Assembly (NCBI RefSeq): GCF_900205925.1
Contig: NZ_OAOD01000016.1
Span: 1 to 64,000, forward strand
Reading direction: 5' to 3'
Source of the DNA: Clostridium peptidivorans
Lineage (GTDB): Bacteria > Bacillota > Clostridia > Clostridiales > Clostridiaceae
Length of the DNA: 64,000 bases
The notes under the pieces were generated by a model. It was given only the letters and a program-made list of their open reading frames with translations. It did not search any database and was not told the DNA's origin. Both the position numbers and the translations under genes were made by a program. Positions 1 through 8,354 of the stretch are shown here, in pieces (position 1 is the stretch's first letter; every line of letters starts with the position of its first letter).

Positions 1-119
1 TTGGATTTTTTGCTTATGATCTTTTTATTTACATTAATAGTAGTATCATCCCATTGATTATTTAAAGCTAATTCTTTTGCAATTTCGTTCAATTCAGAAA
101 GAGTCTTATCTTGAAACAT
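1..119 (-). CDS. N-terminal fragment of an unidentified protein, cut by the window edge
   Basis: Thirty-nine codons are visible, starting MFQDKTLSEL and reading off the left edge. The ATG at 117-119 is preceded on the minus strand by a good ribosome site (AGGAGGG), so this is a genuine gene start. The visible part is soluble, charged and probably helical. No family can be named from so short a piece. Confidence 0.65.
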   Translation of the reverse strand, partial: MFQDKTLSELNEIAKELALNNQWDDTTINVNKKIISKKS

Positions 120-340
120 CTTATTCCCTCCTATTTATTAACGCAAAAACAAAAAACTTTTCTTGCATTATCCTTTGAATTATATAGTAGGTATACTTTA
201 CAACTAAATTCAAGTTTTTACCTATACATACATTGTAACATATAAAATCTTATAGATGTAATAAATTACTTTATTTAAAAACTTCAAAAAAAGTGTAATA
301 ATAAGGCACAGCCTCTCACTATAAAGTCAGAGGAATCTAC

Positions 341-374
341 ATAAAAATAAGCATGGCCTCTAAAAGCCATGCTT
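341..374 (-). terminator. Rho-independent terminator of the glycerol operon
   Basis: AAGCATGGC (349-357) pairs with GCCATGCTT (366-374). On the minus strand the hairpin is followed by a T-rich run at 341-348. Similar AGCATG...CATGCT terminators occur at 31702 and 60806. Confidence 0.8.
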
Positions 375-385
375 TATCAACATAT

Positions 386-412
386 CACTTGCCACTTGCC
401 CTGTGGGTGATC
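386..412 (-). repeat. Dispersed repeat family B, copy 1 (divergent)
   Basis: Top strand reads CACTTGCCACTTGCCCTGTG then GGTGA, a variant of the sequence found at 8327, 33234, 40957 and 58575. It lies between family A copy 1 and the operon terminator, so on the minus strand the order is stop codon, repeat A, repeat B, terminator. Confidence 0.8.
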
Positions 413-420
413 CGATTTTC

Positions 421-452
421 ATTCCATTTTTACCCAGGGGTCTGACCCCTCA
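421..452 (-). repeat. Dispersed repeat family A, copy 1, starting at a stop codon
   Basis: On the minus strand the TGA stop of the DUF1667 gene (450-452) runs directly into GGGGTCAGACCCC and TGGGTAAAAATGGAAT. Other copies are at 7484, 12002, 32493 and 33547. Confidence 0.85.
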
Positions 453-806
453 CTCAATGCTGCCTGTGGCAACAATATCAGCGCCGCAGCCGCAGATATT
501 TTTAATGATTACGTCGTATCTCTTTACAGGAGGGGTGACCTTAACCTTTTTGATTTCTTCCATACAATCCATGATTAATTGTTTAGGCACTGGTTTATTA
601 GAACGAACTGCAAGCAATGGGGAAGTTTCACTCTCTAGTTTTACAGTTGTTGTTAAAATACGTACTGGATGACTAAATTCTGCTTTTGCGTGTTCGAGGC
701 CAAGGTTACAGGTATATCCCTCTATGGATTCAATATTATCTCCTTCGCCTTTAACAGTAATATGACAGCCTATAGGGCAAATTGTACAAATAATTTCCTT
801 TACCAT
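450..806 (-). CDS. DUF1667 protein of the glycerol oxidation operon
   Basis: A 118-residue soluble protein of the DUF1667 family. Cysteines near residues 7, 10, 14 and 33 (CTICPIGC at the start, YTCNLG later) and a CGCG near residue 104 suggest an iron-sulfur or metal site. In Firmicutes this family normally sits beside two FAD-dependent subunits and glycerol kinase, as here. It probably completes an anaerobic glycerol-3-phosphate oxidising complex, in a position analogous to GlpC of enterobacteria although it is unrelated to GlpC. Four bases separate it from the upstream flavoprotein, so the two are co-transcribed. Family assignment is confident; the role is inferred from context. Confidence 0.88.
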   Translation of the reverse strand: MVKEIICTICPIGCHITVKGEGDNIESIEGYTCNLGLEHAKAEFSHPVRILTTTVKLESETSPLLAVRSNKPVPKQLIMDCMEEIKKVKVTPPVKRYDVIIKNICGCGADIVATGSIE

Positions 807-810
807 GCTG

Positions 811-2073
811 CTATGCCTCCTTTATGATTTCTACAGTAACTTCATCACCGGAAATCTTTGATGTAATAATTTCAATACTTTCCATTTCACCTGGGTTAAT
901 GCGTATTGCTTTTTTCTCTGCAATGACCTCTCCATCTGATGTTGCTCTAATTTTTACCTTTGAATCTGGAGCTAGTACGCGGAAATACAGCTTAACCTTT
1001 TCATCTTCTTCTGAAATATTAATCCTTTGTGGGCATAAGTAACGAATATTGTTTCCAGTTACTGCTTGAACTACTTTAGTAGTCTTAGGGAATATTCCCA
1101 TAGCATGCTTTGCTGCATAGGTGCCAGCTTTTATGCTTTCAACACTTACATTGTCCACCAGGTCATTTACATGAACCACATTTCCACAGGCAAATATTGA
1201 ATCAACTGATGTCTGCATATATTGATTTACAGCTGGTCCATTTGTAATGTGATTCATTTGGATTTCAGCTTTTCTTGTTAATTCATTTTCTGGTATTAAG
1301 CCTACAGATAAAAGTAATGTATCACACTGAATAAATTCTTCTGTTTCTTTAATTGGCTTTTTATCCTTATCAACTTCAGCAACATAAACCCCTTCTACAC
1401 GCTGATTGCCAACAATTCTAGTAATAGTGTGAGATAGCTTAAGTGGAATATTAAAATCATCAAGACACTGAACTTTATTTCTTGTTAAGCCTGCTAAGAA
1501 ATCCATAATTTCTATAACAGCCTCAACCTTTGCTCCTTCTAAGGTCATACGTCTTGCCATAATCATTCCAATATCTCCAGAACCTAGGATAACAATCTTT
1601 CTTCCTACCATTTCATTTTGTCTATTTATAAGCCTTTGTGCAGCTCCTGCGGTATAAATACCTGAGGGCCTTGTACCTGGTATCATTATATTTGCTCTTG
1701 TTCTTTCACGGCATCCCATGGATAAAACAATACTTTTTGCATTAACCTTAGTAATTCCATTTTTAGAACTTACACATATTACTGCATTTTCTTCTGGCAA
1801 TACCTCAAGTACCATTGAATTTAACAAAACTTCTACTCCAAGACTTAAGGCCTCTTCCCCAAATCTTCCTGCATATTCAGGACCTGTCAGTTCTTCTTTA
1901 AAATAAGTTAGTCCAAATCCTGGATGAATGCACTGCTGAAGTATACCGCCTATATTAGAATCACGTTCAATAATAACTACCTTTTCTGCCCCTTCTTTTT
2001 TCGCAGCAACAGCAGCAGAAAGTCCAGCAGGGCCTCCGCCTATAATTGCAACATCACACTTTATCTCAAACAT
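811..2073 (-). CDS. FAD/NAD(P)-dependent oxidoreductase, GlpB-position subunit
   Basis: A 420-residue flavoprotein of the pyridine nucleotide-disulfide reductase type. An FAD-binding GGGPAG motif lies at residues 12-17 and a second nucleotide-binding motif (ILGSGDIG) near residue 163. The C-terminal 90 residues form a small beta-rich domain typical of this operon family. It probably passes electrons between the neighbouring glycerol-3-phosphate dehydrogenase-like subunit and NAD or another carrier. It lies 17 bases after the upstream dehydrogenase gene and 5 bases before DUF1667, within one operon. The electron acceptor cannot be told from sequence. Confidence 0.88.
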   Translation of the reverse strand: MFEIKCDVAIIGGGPAGLSAAVAAKKEGAEKVVIIERDSNIGGILQQCIHPGFGLTYFKEELTGPEYAGRFGEEALSLGVEVLLNSMVLEVLPEENAVICVSSKNGITKVNAKSIVLSMGCRERTRANIMIPGTRPSGIYTAGAAQRLINRQNEMVGRKIVILGSGDIGMIMARRMTLEGAKVEAVIEIMDFLAGLTRNKVQCLDDFNIPLKLSHTITRIVGNQRVEGVYVAEVDKDKKPIKETEEFIQCDTLLLSVGLIPENELTRKAEIQMNHITNGPAVNQYMQTSVDSIFACGNVVHVNDLVDNVSVESIKAGTYAAKHAMGIFPKTTKVVQAVTGNNIRYLCPQRINISEEDEKVKLYFRVLAPDSKVKIRATSDGEVIAEKKAIRINPGEMESIEIITSKISGDEVTVEIIKEA

Positions 2074-2089
2074 TTATATCCACCTCTTC

Positions 2090-3535
2090 CTATCTAGTTT
2101 TACCTACAACCATGTATGAACCTTCATTATTTTTATTTACCTCTTCAGGGGTAATTCCAAGTTCACGAGCAATAATTTCTAAAACTTTAGGTCCGCAAAA
2201 TCCTCCCTGACAGCGTCCCATTCCAGCGCGAACACGGCGTTTTACTGCATCCATACTCTTTGCTCCTAAAGGCCTGTTTATTGCTTCAACAATTTCCCCT
2301 TCTGTTATGGTTTCACATCGGCATATTATATTTCCATAAAGAGGATTTTCAGCTATTGCCTTTTCCTGTTCTTCTAGTGAAAGTTCATGGAAGCGCTTAA
2401 TACCCTTTCTCTTAGATATAAAATCTTTCTTAAACTCTGCATTCATGCCGTGAGAAATCATCATCTGTGCCACATATTTTGCTATGGCAATAGAAAGTGT
2501 TAATCCCGTTGAACGTACTCCTGAAAGATTTACATAGCCTTCAAGATCATCATACATATCAACGTGAAGTCCCTCAGGATTTCTATTTGGACGTAATCCA
2601 CTGTATTGAGTAATGGTATCTTTTATATTTACATTAGGCACAAGCCTCTTTACATCTTCAAAAATGCTGTCAAGTCCCTCTACAGTTACAGACTTATCAA
2701 CCTTATTATCCAAATCCTCCGCTGTTGGACCTACAAGCATATTTCCATGAATAGTTGGACACATCAATTTACCTTTTGTAATTTTTGTAGGTATAGGAAG
2801 TACAATTTTATTCACTTTACAACATGTGTTCTTGTCCAAAATATAAAATTGTCCTCTACGAGCAACTACTTTATAATCATTCTTTCCAACCATAGCTGCA
2901 ATTTCATCACAATATAAAGCTGCAGCATTGATTACATAAGTAGTTTCAATTGTTTCTCCTGTTGTTTCAACGGATTTAATTTTCCCATTTCCCACATTAA
3001 TTCCCATAACCTTTGTATTAAAAAGAAAACTTACTCCATTAACACTGGCATTTTCTGCTAAGGCACTTACATATATAAATGGGTCAATGATGCTTTCACG
3101 TGGAATGTAAAGTCCTCCCTTAACCTCAGGATTTAAATTTGGCTCCATCTCTAAGATTTGTTCTGCTGTAAGGTATTCAACATCATAAACTCTATTTTTG
3201 AAGGCTTTTTCTTTTATAGATGGTAACTTTTCAAGCTGCTCATCGGTAATAGCAGGTAAAATAGCTCCTATACGCTTAAAGGGTACATCTAAATCCCTAG
3301 TAATTTCATCATACATTGGGTTAGCTGCAACCACTAGCTCTGACTCAAGTGTTCCTGGAGTCGCATCATAACCTGTATGTATGATAGCACTGTTAGATTT
3401 TGAAGCATCCCCTCCAATATCTTCGTTTTTATCAACTACAATAACATCTAGTTTATATTTTGAAAGCTCTCTTGCAGTGGCACATCCAACAGCACCAGCT
3501 CCTATAATAACCACATCTGCTTTTAACATAGTCAA
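2090..3535 (-). CDS. glpA: Anaerobic glycerol-3-phosphate dehydrogenase-like flavoprotein with a BFD [2Fe-2S] domain
   Basis: A 481-residue protein. A DAO-type FAD domain begins with GAGAVG at residues 12-17. A C-terminal bacterioferritin-associated-ferredoxin-like domain carries cysteines at about 405, 407, 442 and 447 (ICRC ... GRCQGGFC). This order matches GlpA-type dehydrogenases, which oxidise sn-glycerol 3-phosphate to dihydroxyacetone phosphate. The gene lies between glpK and the second flavoprotein, so kinase product and dehydrogenase substrate agree. No membrane anchor is visible, and a membrane GlpC is replaced in this operon by the DUF1667 protein. The gene name rests on family and context; exact substrate preference is inferred. 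Confidence 0.85.
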   Translation of the reverse strand: MTMLKADVVIIGAGAVGCATARELSKYKLDVIVVDKNEDIGGDASKSNSAIIHTGYDATPGTLESELVVAANPMYDEITRDLDVPFKRIGAILPAITDEQLEKLPSIKEKAFKNRVYDVEYLTAEQILEMEPNLNPEVKGGLYIPRESIIDPFIYVSALAENASVNGVSFLFNTKVMGINVGNGKIKSVETTGETIETTYVINAAALYCDEIAAMVGKNDYKVVARRGQFYILDKNTCCKVNKIVLPIPTKITKGKLMCPTIHGNMLVGPTAEDLDNKVDKSVTVEGLDSIFEDVKRLVPNVNIKDTITQYSGLRPNRNPEGLHVDMYDDLEGYVNLSGVRSTGLTLSIAIAKYVAQMMISHGMNAEFKKDFISKRKGIKRFHELSLEEQEKAIAENPLYGNIICRCETITEGEIVEAINRPLGAKSMDAVKRRVRAGMGRCQGGFCGPKVLEIIARELGITPEEVNKNNEGSYMVVGKTR

Positions 3536-3597
3536 ATCTCCCTTCTATATTTAAGCATTTGGCCAGGTGATTTACCTGACCAAATGGATATTCTTTT

Positions 3598-5094
3598 TTA
3601 ATTTTCTTCCCAATTTTTTGCTCTCTCAACTGCTTTATGCCAATGATGTAATAATTCTTCTCTCTTTTCAGCGCTCATTTTAGGTTCATATCTCTTGTAT
3701 AGCTTCCAGTTACTAGATAGCTCCTTAAGATCATTGAATCCACCTATTCCATAGGCTGCAAGATATGCTGCTCCAAGGGCTGTGGTTTCAGTAATCACAG
3801 GCACATCTACAGGAATACCTAATATATCTGCTTGAAACTGCATTAGAAAATCATTAGCAACTGCACCTCCATCTACTCTCATAACTTCAATAGGAATACC
3901 TGAATCCTTTACCATAACATCAAGATTATCCTTTACTTGATAAGCAATGCTTTCAAGAGTTGCTCTTGCAATGTGCTCTCTTGTTGTTCCTCCCGTAATT
4001 CCTACAATGGTTCCTCTTGCATATTGATCCCAGTGTGGTGCCGCAAGTCCTGCAAATGCTGGAACAAAATATACCCCGCCAGTATTTTCAACGCTTTTAG
4101 CCATTTCTTCAGTTTCGTTAGCCTTTCCAATAATTTTAATTCCGTCCCTTAGCCACTGTACTGCAGCACCAGCAATGTAGATGCCTCCATCAAGTGCAAA
4201 GGTAATCTTTTTCCCATTTATGCCCCAGCCAACGGTGGTTAATAGTCCATTTTCAGAGTATACTGGCTTATCCCCTGTATTCATAAGCATAAAACATCCT
4301 GTTCCATAAGTTGTCTTTACTGTTCCAGGTTCAAAGCAAGCCTGACCAAATAAAGCTGCCTGCTGATCAACAACAGAACCGGATATAGGAATCTTTGCAC
4401 CAAAGAAATCTAGTGGATCAGTATAACCATATAATTCTGCACTATCATGAATTTCAGGTAATATGCTCTTTGGAATACCAATTGCCTTTAATATCTCATC
4501 ATCCCACTGTCCTGTGTGTATATTTAAAAGCATTGTTCTTGAAGCTGTAGAATAATCCGTTACATGAACTTTTCCATGGGTAAGTTTCCAAATCATCCAA
4601 GTATCTAGCGTGCCCGCTATAACTCGTCCTTCAGCTATTTTATCTTTTACACCTTCAACATTATCAATTATCCATTTGATTTTTGTTGCACTAAAATAGG
4701 CATCTACAACAAGCCCTGTTTTTTCCCTAATCATGTCACCATAATTTTTAGAAAGTTCATCGGCCATGCGAGCCGTTCTTTTATCCTGCCAAACAATTGC
4801 ATTATACACAGGCTGACCTGAATACTTATCCCAAAGCATCACTGTTTCCCCTTGATTATCAAGCCCCATACATTTAATATCTGAAACAGAGATATTTGCA
4901 CTATTTGCCGCCATTTCAATGGATTCTAATATCCTATTCCAAATTTCCATAGGATCGTGTTCAACCCAGCCGGGACTCGGATAATATTGTGTATGCTCTT
5001 TATATCCCTTTGCCATAACATCCCAATTCTCATCAAACAATAACGCCGTAGTACCAGTTGTTCCTTGATCAAGTCCTAAATAATACTTCCCCAT
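3598..5094 (-). CDS. glpK: Glycerol kinase
   Basis: A 498-residue FGGY-family kinase of normal GlpK length. The N-terminal ATP-binding loop GLDQGTTGTT is at residues 7-16, and the C-terminal FGGY signature region (MRVDGGAVANDFLMQ) is present. It phosphorylates glycerol with ATP to sn-glycerol 3-phosphate in the cytoplasm. It lies 23 bases after the EutH-like transporter and 62 bases before the dehydrogenase genes, giving uptake, phosphorylation and oxidation in one operon. Regulation is probably by the DeoR-type protein encoded upstream. Confidence 0.97.
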   Translation of the reverse strand: MGKYYLGLDQGTTGTTALLFDENWDVMAKGYKEHTQYYPSPGWVEHDPMEIWNRILESIEMAANSANISVSDIKCMGLDNQGETVMLWDKYSGQPVYNAIVWQDKRTARMADELSKNYGDMIREKTGLVVDAYFSATKIKWIIDNVEGVKDKIAEGRVIAGTLDTWMIWKLTHGKVHVTDYSTASRTMLLNIHTGQWDDEILKAIGIPKSILPEIHDSAELYGYTDPLDFFGAKIPISGSVVDQQAALFGQACFEPGTVKTTYGTGCFMLMNTGDKPVYSENGLLTTVGWGINGKKITFALDGGIYIAGAAVQWLRDGIKIIGKANETEEMAKSVENTGGVYFVPAFAGLAAPHWDQYARGTIVGITGGTTREHIARATLESIAYQVKDNLDVMVKDSGIPIEVMRVDGGAVANDFLMQFQADILGIPVDVPVITETTALGAAYLAAYGIGGFNDLKELSSNWKLYKRYEPKMSAEKREELLHHWHKAVERAKNWEEN

Positions 5095-5117
5095 TTTTTA
5101 TTAACCTCCCCAATAAA

Positions 5118-6257
5118 TTAAGCTTGAACAGTTTTATTTTTTTCAGCATTACGTTTTTTAATTTGTGTACTTTGTTCTATCTCAGATGAAATATTCTTGC
5201 TCATTATAATTGCTAGTGCAACAGCTATGACACCTGCAGAAAGTTTTCCAAGAACCATTGGTGTAATCATATCTGGTCTAACTCCTGCAGCAAAACCAAG
5301 GTGATCTCCAAGGGCTGCTGTAGCAGGTACTAGCCATGCTGTATTTACTATTTTTCCGCGGTGATTCATGTCCTTCATCATTTTATATACTGGTATTGAA
5401 TTTGCTAATGTAAAAACAATACCAGCTGCACTTGTTGCATCTAAACCAATTTTTCGTCCTATACTATTAAGTGGCTTATCAAGAACCTTAACCAAAATTG
5501 AAAGTATAGGGAATGTACCAAGAAGAACGATACCAATACTTGCTATTATTGACATACCATCCATAATTGGTGCCATACCAGGAATTATTACAACTCCGGT
5601 TATAAATTCAAAGGCTGCAGCAGCTAGTCCAATATAAATAACAACTGTAATGAATTGACCAAAAACCATACATCCTTTAATCATCTTACTCGGAATAAAC
5701 TTTAAGCCTAAAGCTAAGATTGCTGAAAAAATAATGACAGGAATACTGTTTTTTAAGATAAGCATTGTATCAAACTTTGCTATAAGACCGCCTATAATTG
5801 TACCAAAGGGAATGGCTATTAAACCTATTAGTAATCCCTTTGCGAAGAATGGTTGATCTTCTTCTTCAATAAGTCCAAGACCAACAGGAATTGAAAAAAC
5901 TAAAGTACATCCAAGCATTGATGCAACAATAAGTCCTGATAAAAGACCTGCTTGTTCACTTTGTGCAAGCTCCATAGCAAGTGGATATCCCCCCATATCA
6001 TTTGCTAGTATCGCACCAAACATTGCAGGGTCAGCACCCATTGCCGTAAATATAGGAATAATAACTGGTCCTAAAACCTTAGAAATAACAGGAGTCAGAC
6101 AAACAATACCAACCATTCCTAAAGCCAAGGGTCCCATAGCACTGAAGCCTTCGTCGAATTTTTCTCCTAAGCCAAATTTGTTACCAATAATTTTGTCTAA
6201 AGCCCCTAGAAGAATTCCAATAGCCATGACCCACATGATCATCTTGTCAAAGGTCAT
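5118..6257 (-). CDS. eutH: EutH-family integral membrane transporter
   Basis: A 379-residue membrane protein with about ten hydrophobic segments, matching EutH along its length (for example ILANDMGGYPLA and AALGDHLGFAAG). EutH is known as an ethanolamine permease encoded in eut operons. Here it is the first gene of a glycerol operon with no other ethanolamine genes and no aquaglyceroporin GlpF in the window. Either it moves glycerol or a related small polyol or aminoalcohol, or it is a leftover from an ethanolamine cluster. A good ribosome site (AGGGGGG) precedes the ATG. Family is confident, substrate uncertain. Confidence 0.88.
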   Translation of the reverse strand: MTFDKMIMWVMAIGILLGALDKIIGNKFGLGEKFDEGFSAMGPLALGMVGIVCLTPVISKVLGPVIIPIFTAMGADPAMFGAILANDMGGYPLAMELAQSEQAGLLSGLIVASMLGCTLVFSIPVGLGLIEEEDQPFFAKGLLIGLIAIPFGTIIGGLIAKFDTMLILKNSIPVIIFSAILALGLKFIPSKMIKGCMVFGQFITVVIYIGLAAAAFEFITGVVIIPGMAPIMDGMSIIASIGIVLLGTFPILSILVKVLDKPLNSIGRKIGLDATSAAGIVFTLANSIPVYKMMKDMNHRGKIVNTAWLVPATAALGDHLGFAAGVRPDMITPMVLGKLSAGVIAVALAIIMSKNISSEIEQSTQIKKRNAEKNKTVQA

Positions 6258-6415
6258 AAATATCCCCCCTAAATTAATTTATTACATGGAAATGTGTATT
6301 TGTGACTACATATTATGTATTTACATCTATATCTTATTTATTAAAATTTGATAATATTACTATAATTTTAGATCTTTTTTATATTTTTATTTCAAAACAT
6401 CTATCATTAAGCTAT

Positions 6416-6429
6416 AGAAAACATTTTCA
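6416..6429 (-). promoter_or_regulatory. Possible cre-like (CcpA) site upstream of the glycerol operon
   Basis: The minus strand reads TGAAAATGTTTTCT, which differs from the cre consensus TGWAANCGNTNWCA at two positions. It lies about 160 bases upstream of the transporter start. Catabolite control of glycerol operons is common in Firmicutes, but the match is imperfect. Confidence 0.3.
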
Positions 6430-6531
6430 TTCAGCTTGATTTTCATATTTTTAACAATGTATATACATACAGATTATTTATAAGTTTGCACTAATTATTT
6501 AAATTCCATAAAAGTCCACATTTATCACAAA

Positions 6532-6551
6532 AGAGCAGATTTCTCTGCTCT
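6532..6551 (-). terminator. Probable terminator of the DeoR-type regulator gene
   Basis: AGAGCAG (6532-6538) pairs with CTGCTCT (6545-6551). The following minus-strand T-run is short. Confidence 0.55.
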
Positions 6552-6566
6552 AAATTAATTTGCTTA

Positions 6567-7337
6567 TTATTTATTTATATCTGCAATTATAATACTCACA
6601 CCTTTATTTCTTATATCCGATATTATCTTTTGAGGTGCTTTGTTATCCGTAACTATTGTGGTTATCTCTTCAACATTACATATCCTATTCATTGCAACTA
6701 CGCCAAACTTACTAAAATCCGCTAAACCTATAACATTTTCTGCCCTATCAATAATGTGCCTGCGCAGATTAGCTTCTTCTATATGATAGTCTGTAACCCC
6801 TCCATCTGCTGTAATGCCGCCAATACCAATTATGGCTTTATCAACATTAAACATGTCCATAGACTTTTCCGCTAAGAATCCTGAGGTAGAACATTCCCCT
6901 CCTCTAACATCCCCACCAAGCATAATAACTCGTATATCCTTATTATCTGATAAAGCTATAGCAACAGGTATTGCATTGGTCAAAACTGTTATTCCTTTCT
7001 TTTCCTTAAGTGCCTTTGCAAATTCCAAGGTGGTTGTCCCTACATCTATGGCAATTGTGTCACCATCTTTAATTAACTGTGCTGCCATCTCTCCTATAGC
7101 CGTTTTTTCAGGCAAATGCTTGATTTCTCTAGAGGAATATTCCGGTTCCAGTCCGTATGCAGATTTAATAATTGCGCCTCCGTAAACTCTACTTAAATAT
7201 CCGTTTTTCTCTAGGTATTCCAAATCACGACGTATTGTCTCTATGGATACATTGAACAATTCACATAGCTCACTGACCTTGACCATTCTATCCGTTGAAA
7301 TCATTTGTATTATCTTAGATCTTCTTTCATGCAGCAT
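6567..7337 (-). CDS. DeoR/GlpR-family transcriptional regulator
   Basis: A 256-residue DeoR-family repressor. An N-terminal helix-turn-helix (SELCELFNVSIETIRRDL) is followed by the sugar-phosphate-sensing domain with the family signatures IGEMAAQLIKDGDTIAID and VGTTTLEFAKAL. The start at 7337 (MLHERRSK) is chosen because AGGAGG lies just upstream; a longer frame adds 17 unlikely residues. It lies directly upstream of the glycerol operon and probably represses it in response to a phosphorylated metabolite such as glycerol 3-phosphate. It has its own promoter and terminator. Target assignment is by position only. Confidence 0.9.
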   Translation of the reverse strand: MLHERRSKIIQMISTDRMVKVSELCELFNVSIETIRRDLEYLEKNGYLSRVYGGAIIKSAYGLEPEYSSREIKHLPEKTAIGEMAAQLIKDGDTIAIDVGTTTLEFAKALKEKKGITVLTNAIPVAIALSDNKDIRVIMLGGDVRGGECSTSGFLAEKSMDMFNVDKAIIGIGGITADGGVTDYHIEEANLRRHIIDRAENVIGLADFSKFGVVAMNRICNVEEITTIVTDNKAPQKIISDIRNKGVSIIIADINK

Positions 7338-7483
7338 CACATTACCTCCTGTTGTGTACTTACATAAATTCCACAGACTTTCACACAATAAATATCACTA
7401 CAATAATACATAATATAAAATTAATTTGTTAAATATTAATCACATCACCTGAAAATCTATATTTACTATTTTACCATATTTTT

Positions 7484-7513
7484 ATTCCATTTTTACCCAG
7501 GGGTCTGGCCCCA
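7484..7513 (-). repeat. Dispersed repeat family A, copy 2
   Basis: The minus strand reads GGGGCCAGACCCC followed by TGGGTAAAAATGGAAT. It lies between the divergent regulator and cupin genes and is not attached to a visible stop codon. Confidence 0.8.
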
Positions 7514-7586
7514 TAAATCCAGTCACATTATCTAAACATAAATCATATAATATAAATGTTAAGAGTTTATGAAAGGAATTAGAACT

Positions 7587-8210
7587 ATGTGCGATTTTTG
7601 TGAAATGTGTTTATGTCCTTATTACATGAATGCAGTAAGGCATGACCCATACAATATGAGTAATGCTAATAAAATGAAACCATGTCCTTATTGCATTAAC
7701 CAACCAATTTATAATTCAGACTTTTCGGGACAATTTGACAATCAGTATGTACCTAATGAATCAGAGAATAATAGTTTAATTAAGTTAAAGGATTATGGCC
7801 CAAAACCCTTTGTAGTCAATATTGAAGAAGCTACTAAGCAAAACAATACGTTCCGTACCGCTTTATGGACAGGAAATCATTTGCAACTCACATTGATGAG
7901 CATCAATGTTGGAGAAGACATAGGTTTAGAGCTTCATCCTGACCTGGATCAATTCATACGTATTGAAGAAGGTGAAGGACTTGTTAAAATGGGTGATAGA
8001 AAAGATAAGTTAAATTTTCAAGCAAAAGTATGTGATGATTTTGCGTTCATAATACCTGCTGGTAAATGGCACAATCTAATCAATACAGGAAATAAACCAA
8101 TTAAATTGTACTCTATTTATGCACCACCTCAGCATCCACATGGTACAGTACATGAAACTAAAGCAGATGCAGAAGCTGCTGAAGAGAACCACCGCTACTT
8201 ATATAATTAG
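7587..8210 (+). CDS. Cupin protein with a cysteine-rich N-terminus
   Basis: A 207-residue protein. Residues 1-40 carry clustered cysteines (CDFCEMCLCPYY, then CPYC), a likely metal-binding element. Residues about 70-185 are a double-psi beta-helix cupin with metal-ligand-like residues (GLELHPDLDQFIRIEEGEG, then AGKWHNLIN). The ATG at 7587 is preferred over one 18 bases upstream because AAAGGA lies at proper spacing. Cupins of this sort may be isomerases, oxygenases or sensors; the function is unknown. The neighbouring genes give no hint. The terminator at 8215 follows the stop codon. Confidence 0.8.
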   Translation: MCDFCEMCLCPYYMNAVRHDPYNMSNANKMKPCPYCINQPIYNSDFSGQFDNQYVPNESENNSLIKLKDYGPKPFVVNIEEATKQNNTFRTALWTGNHLQLTLMSINVGEDIGLELHPDLDQFIRIEEGEGLVKMGDRKDKLNFQAKVCDDFAFIIPAGKWHNLINTGNKPIKLYSIYAPPQHPHGTVHETKADAEAAEENHRYLYN

Positions 8211-8214
8211 GTAA

Positions 8215-8239
8215 TTAAGGGAACATTCAGTTCCCTTAA
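8215..8239. terminator. Terminator after the cupin gene
   Basis: Perfect 10-bp stem TTAAGGGAAC (8215-8224) and GTTCCCTTAA (8230-8239) between convergent genes, so it could act in both directions. Confidence 0.75.
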
Positions 8240-8326
8240 TTTATATCCATAAACCACTTGATGAAACTTAAAGTAGCATGCTCTCTCATCAGCTCTGCAT
8301 CTGCTATTTTCCAGATGCTTTGTGAT

Positions 8327-8354
8327 CTTGCCACTTGCCATGTGGGTGGCACTA
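8327..8354 (-). repeat. Dispersed repeat family B, copy 2, containing a stop codon
   Basis: Top strand contains CCATGTGGGTGGCACTA; the final CTA is the TAG stop of the L,D-transpeptidase gene read on the minus strand. An imperfect GCATCTG/CAGATGC hairpin (8297-8318) follows but lacks a T-run. Confidence 0.88.

Larger units (their letters stand above)
6258..6566. other. Gap between the regulator and the glycerol operon
   Basis: No coding potential was seen. The minus-strand promoter of the glycerol operon must lie here; several AT-rich -10-like hexamers exist but none is clearly best. A cre-like site and the terminator of the DeoR gene are listed separately. Confidence 0.5.

Noticed and set aside
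403-672. Open frame on the plus strand opposite the DUF1667 gene
   Set aside because: It is the antisense shadow of a well-supported gene and has no ribosome site.
5118-6257. Ethanolamine utilisation operon
   Set aside because: Only eutH is present; no ammonia-lyase, shell or regulatory eut genes are in the window.
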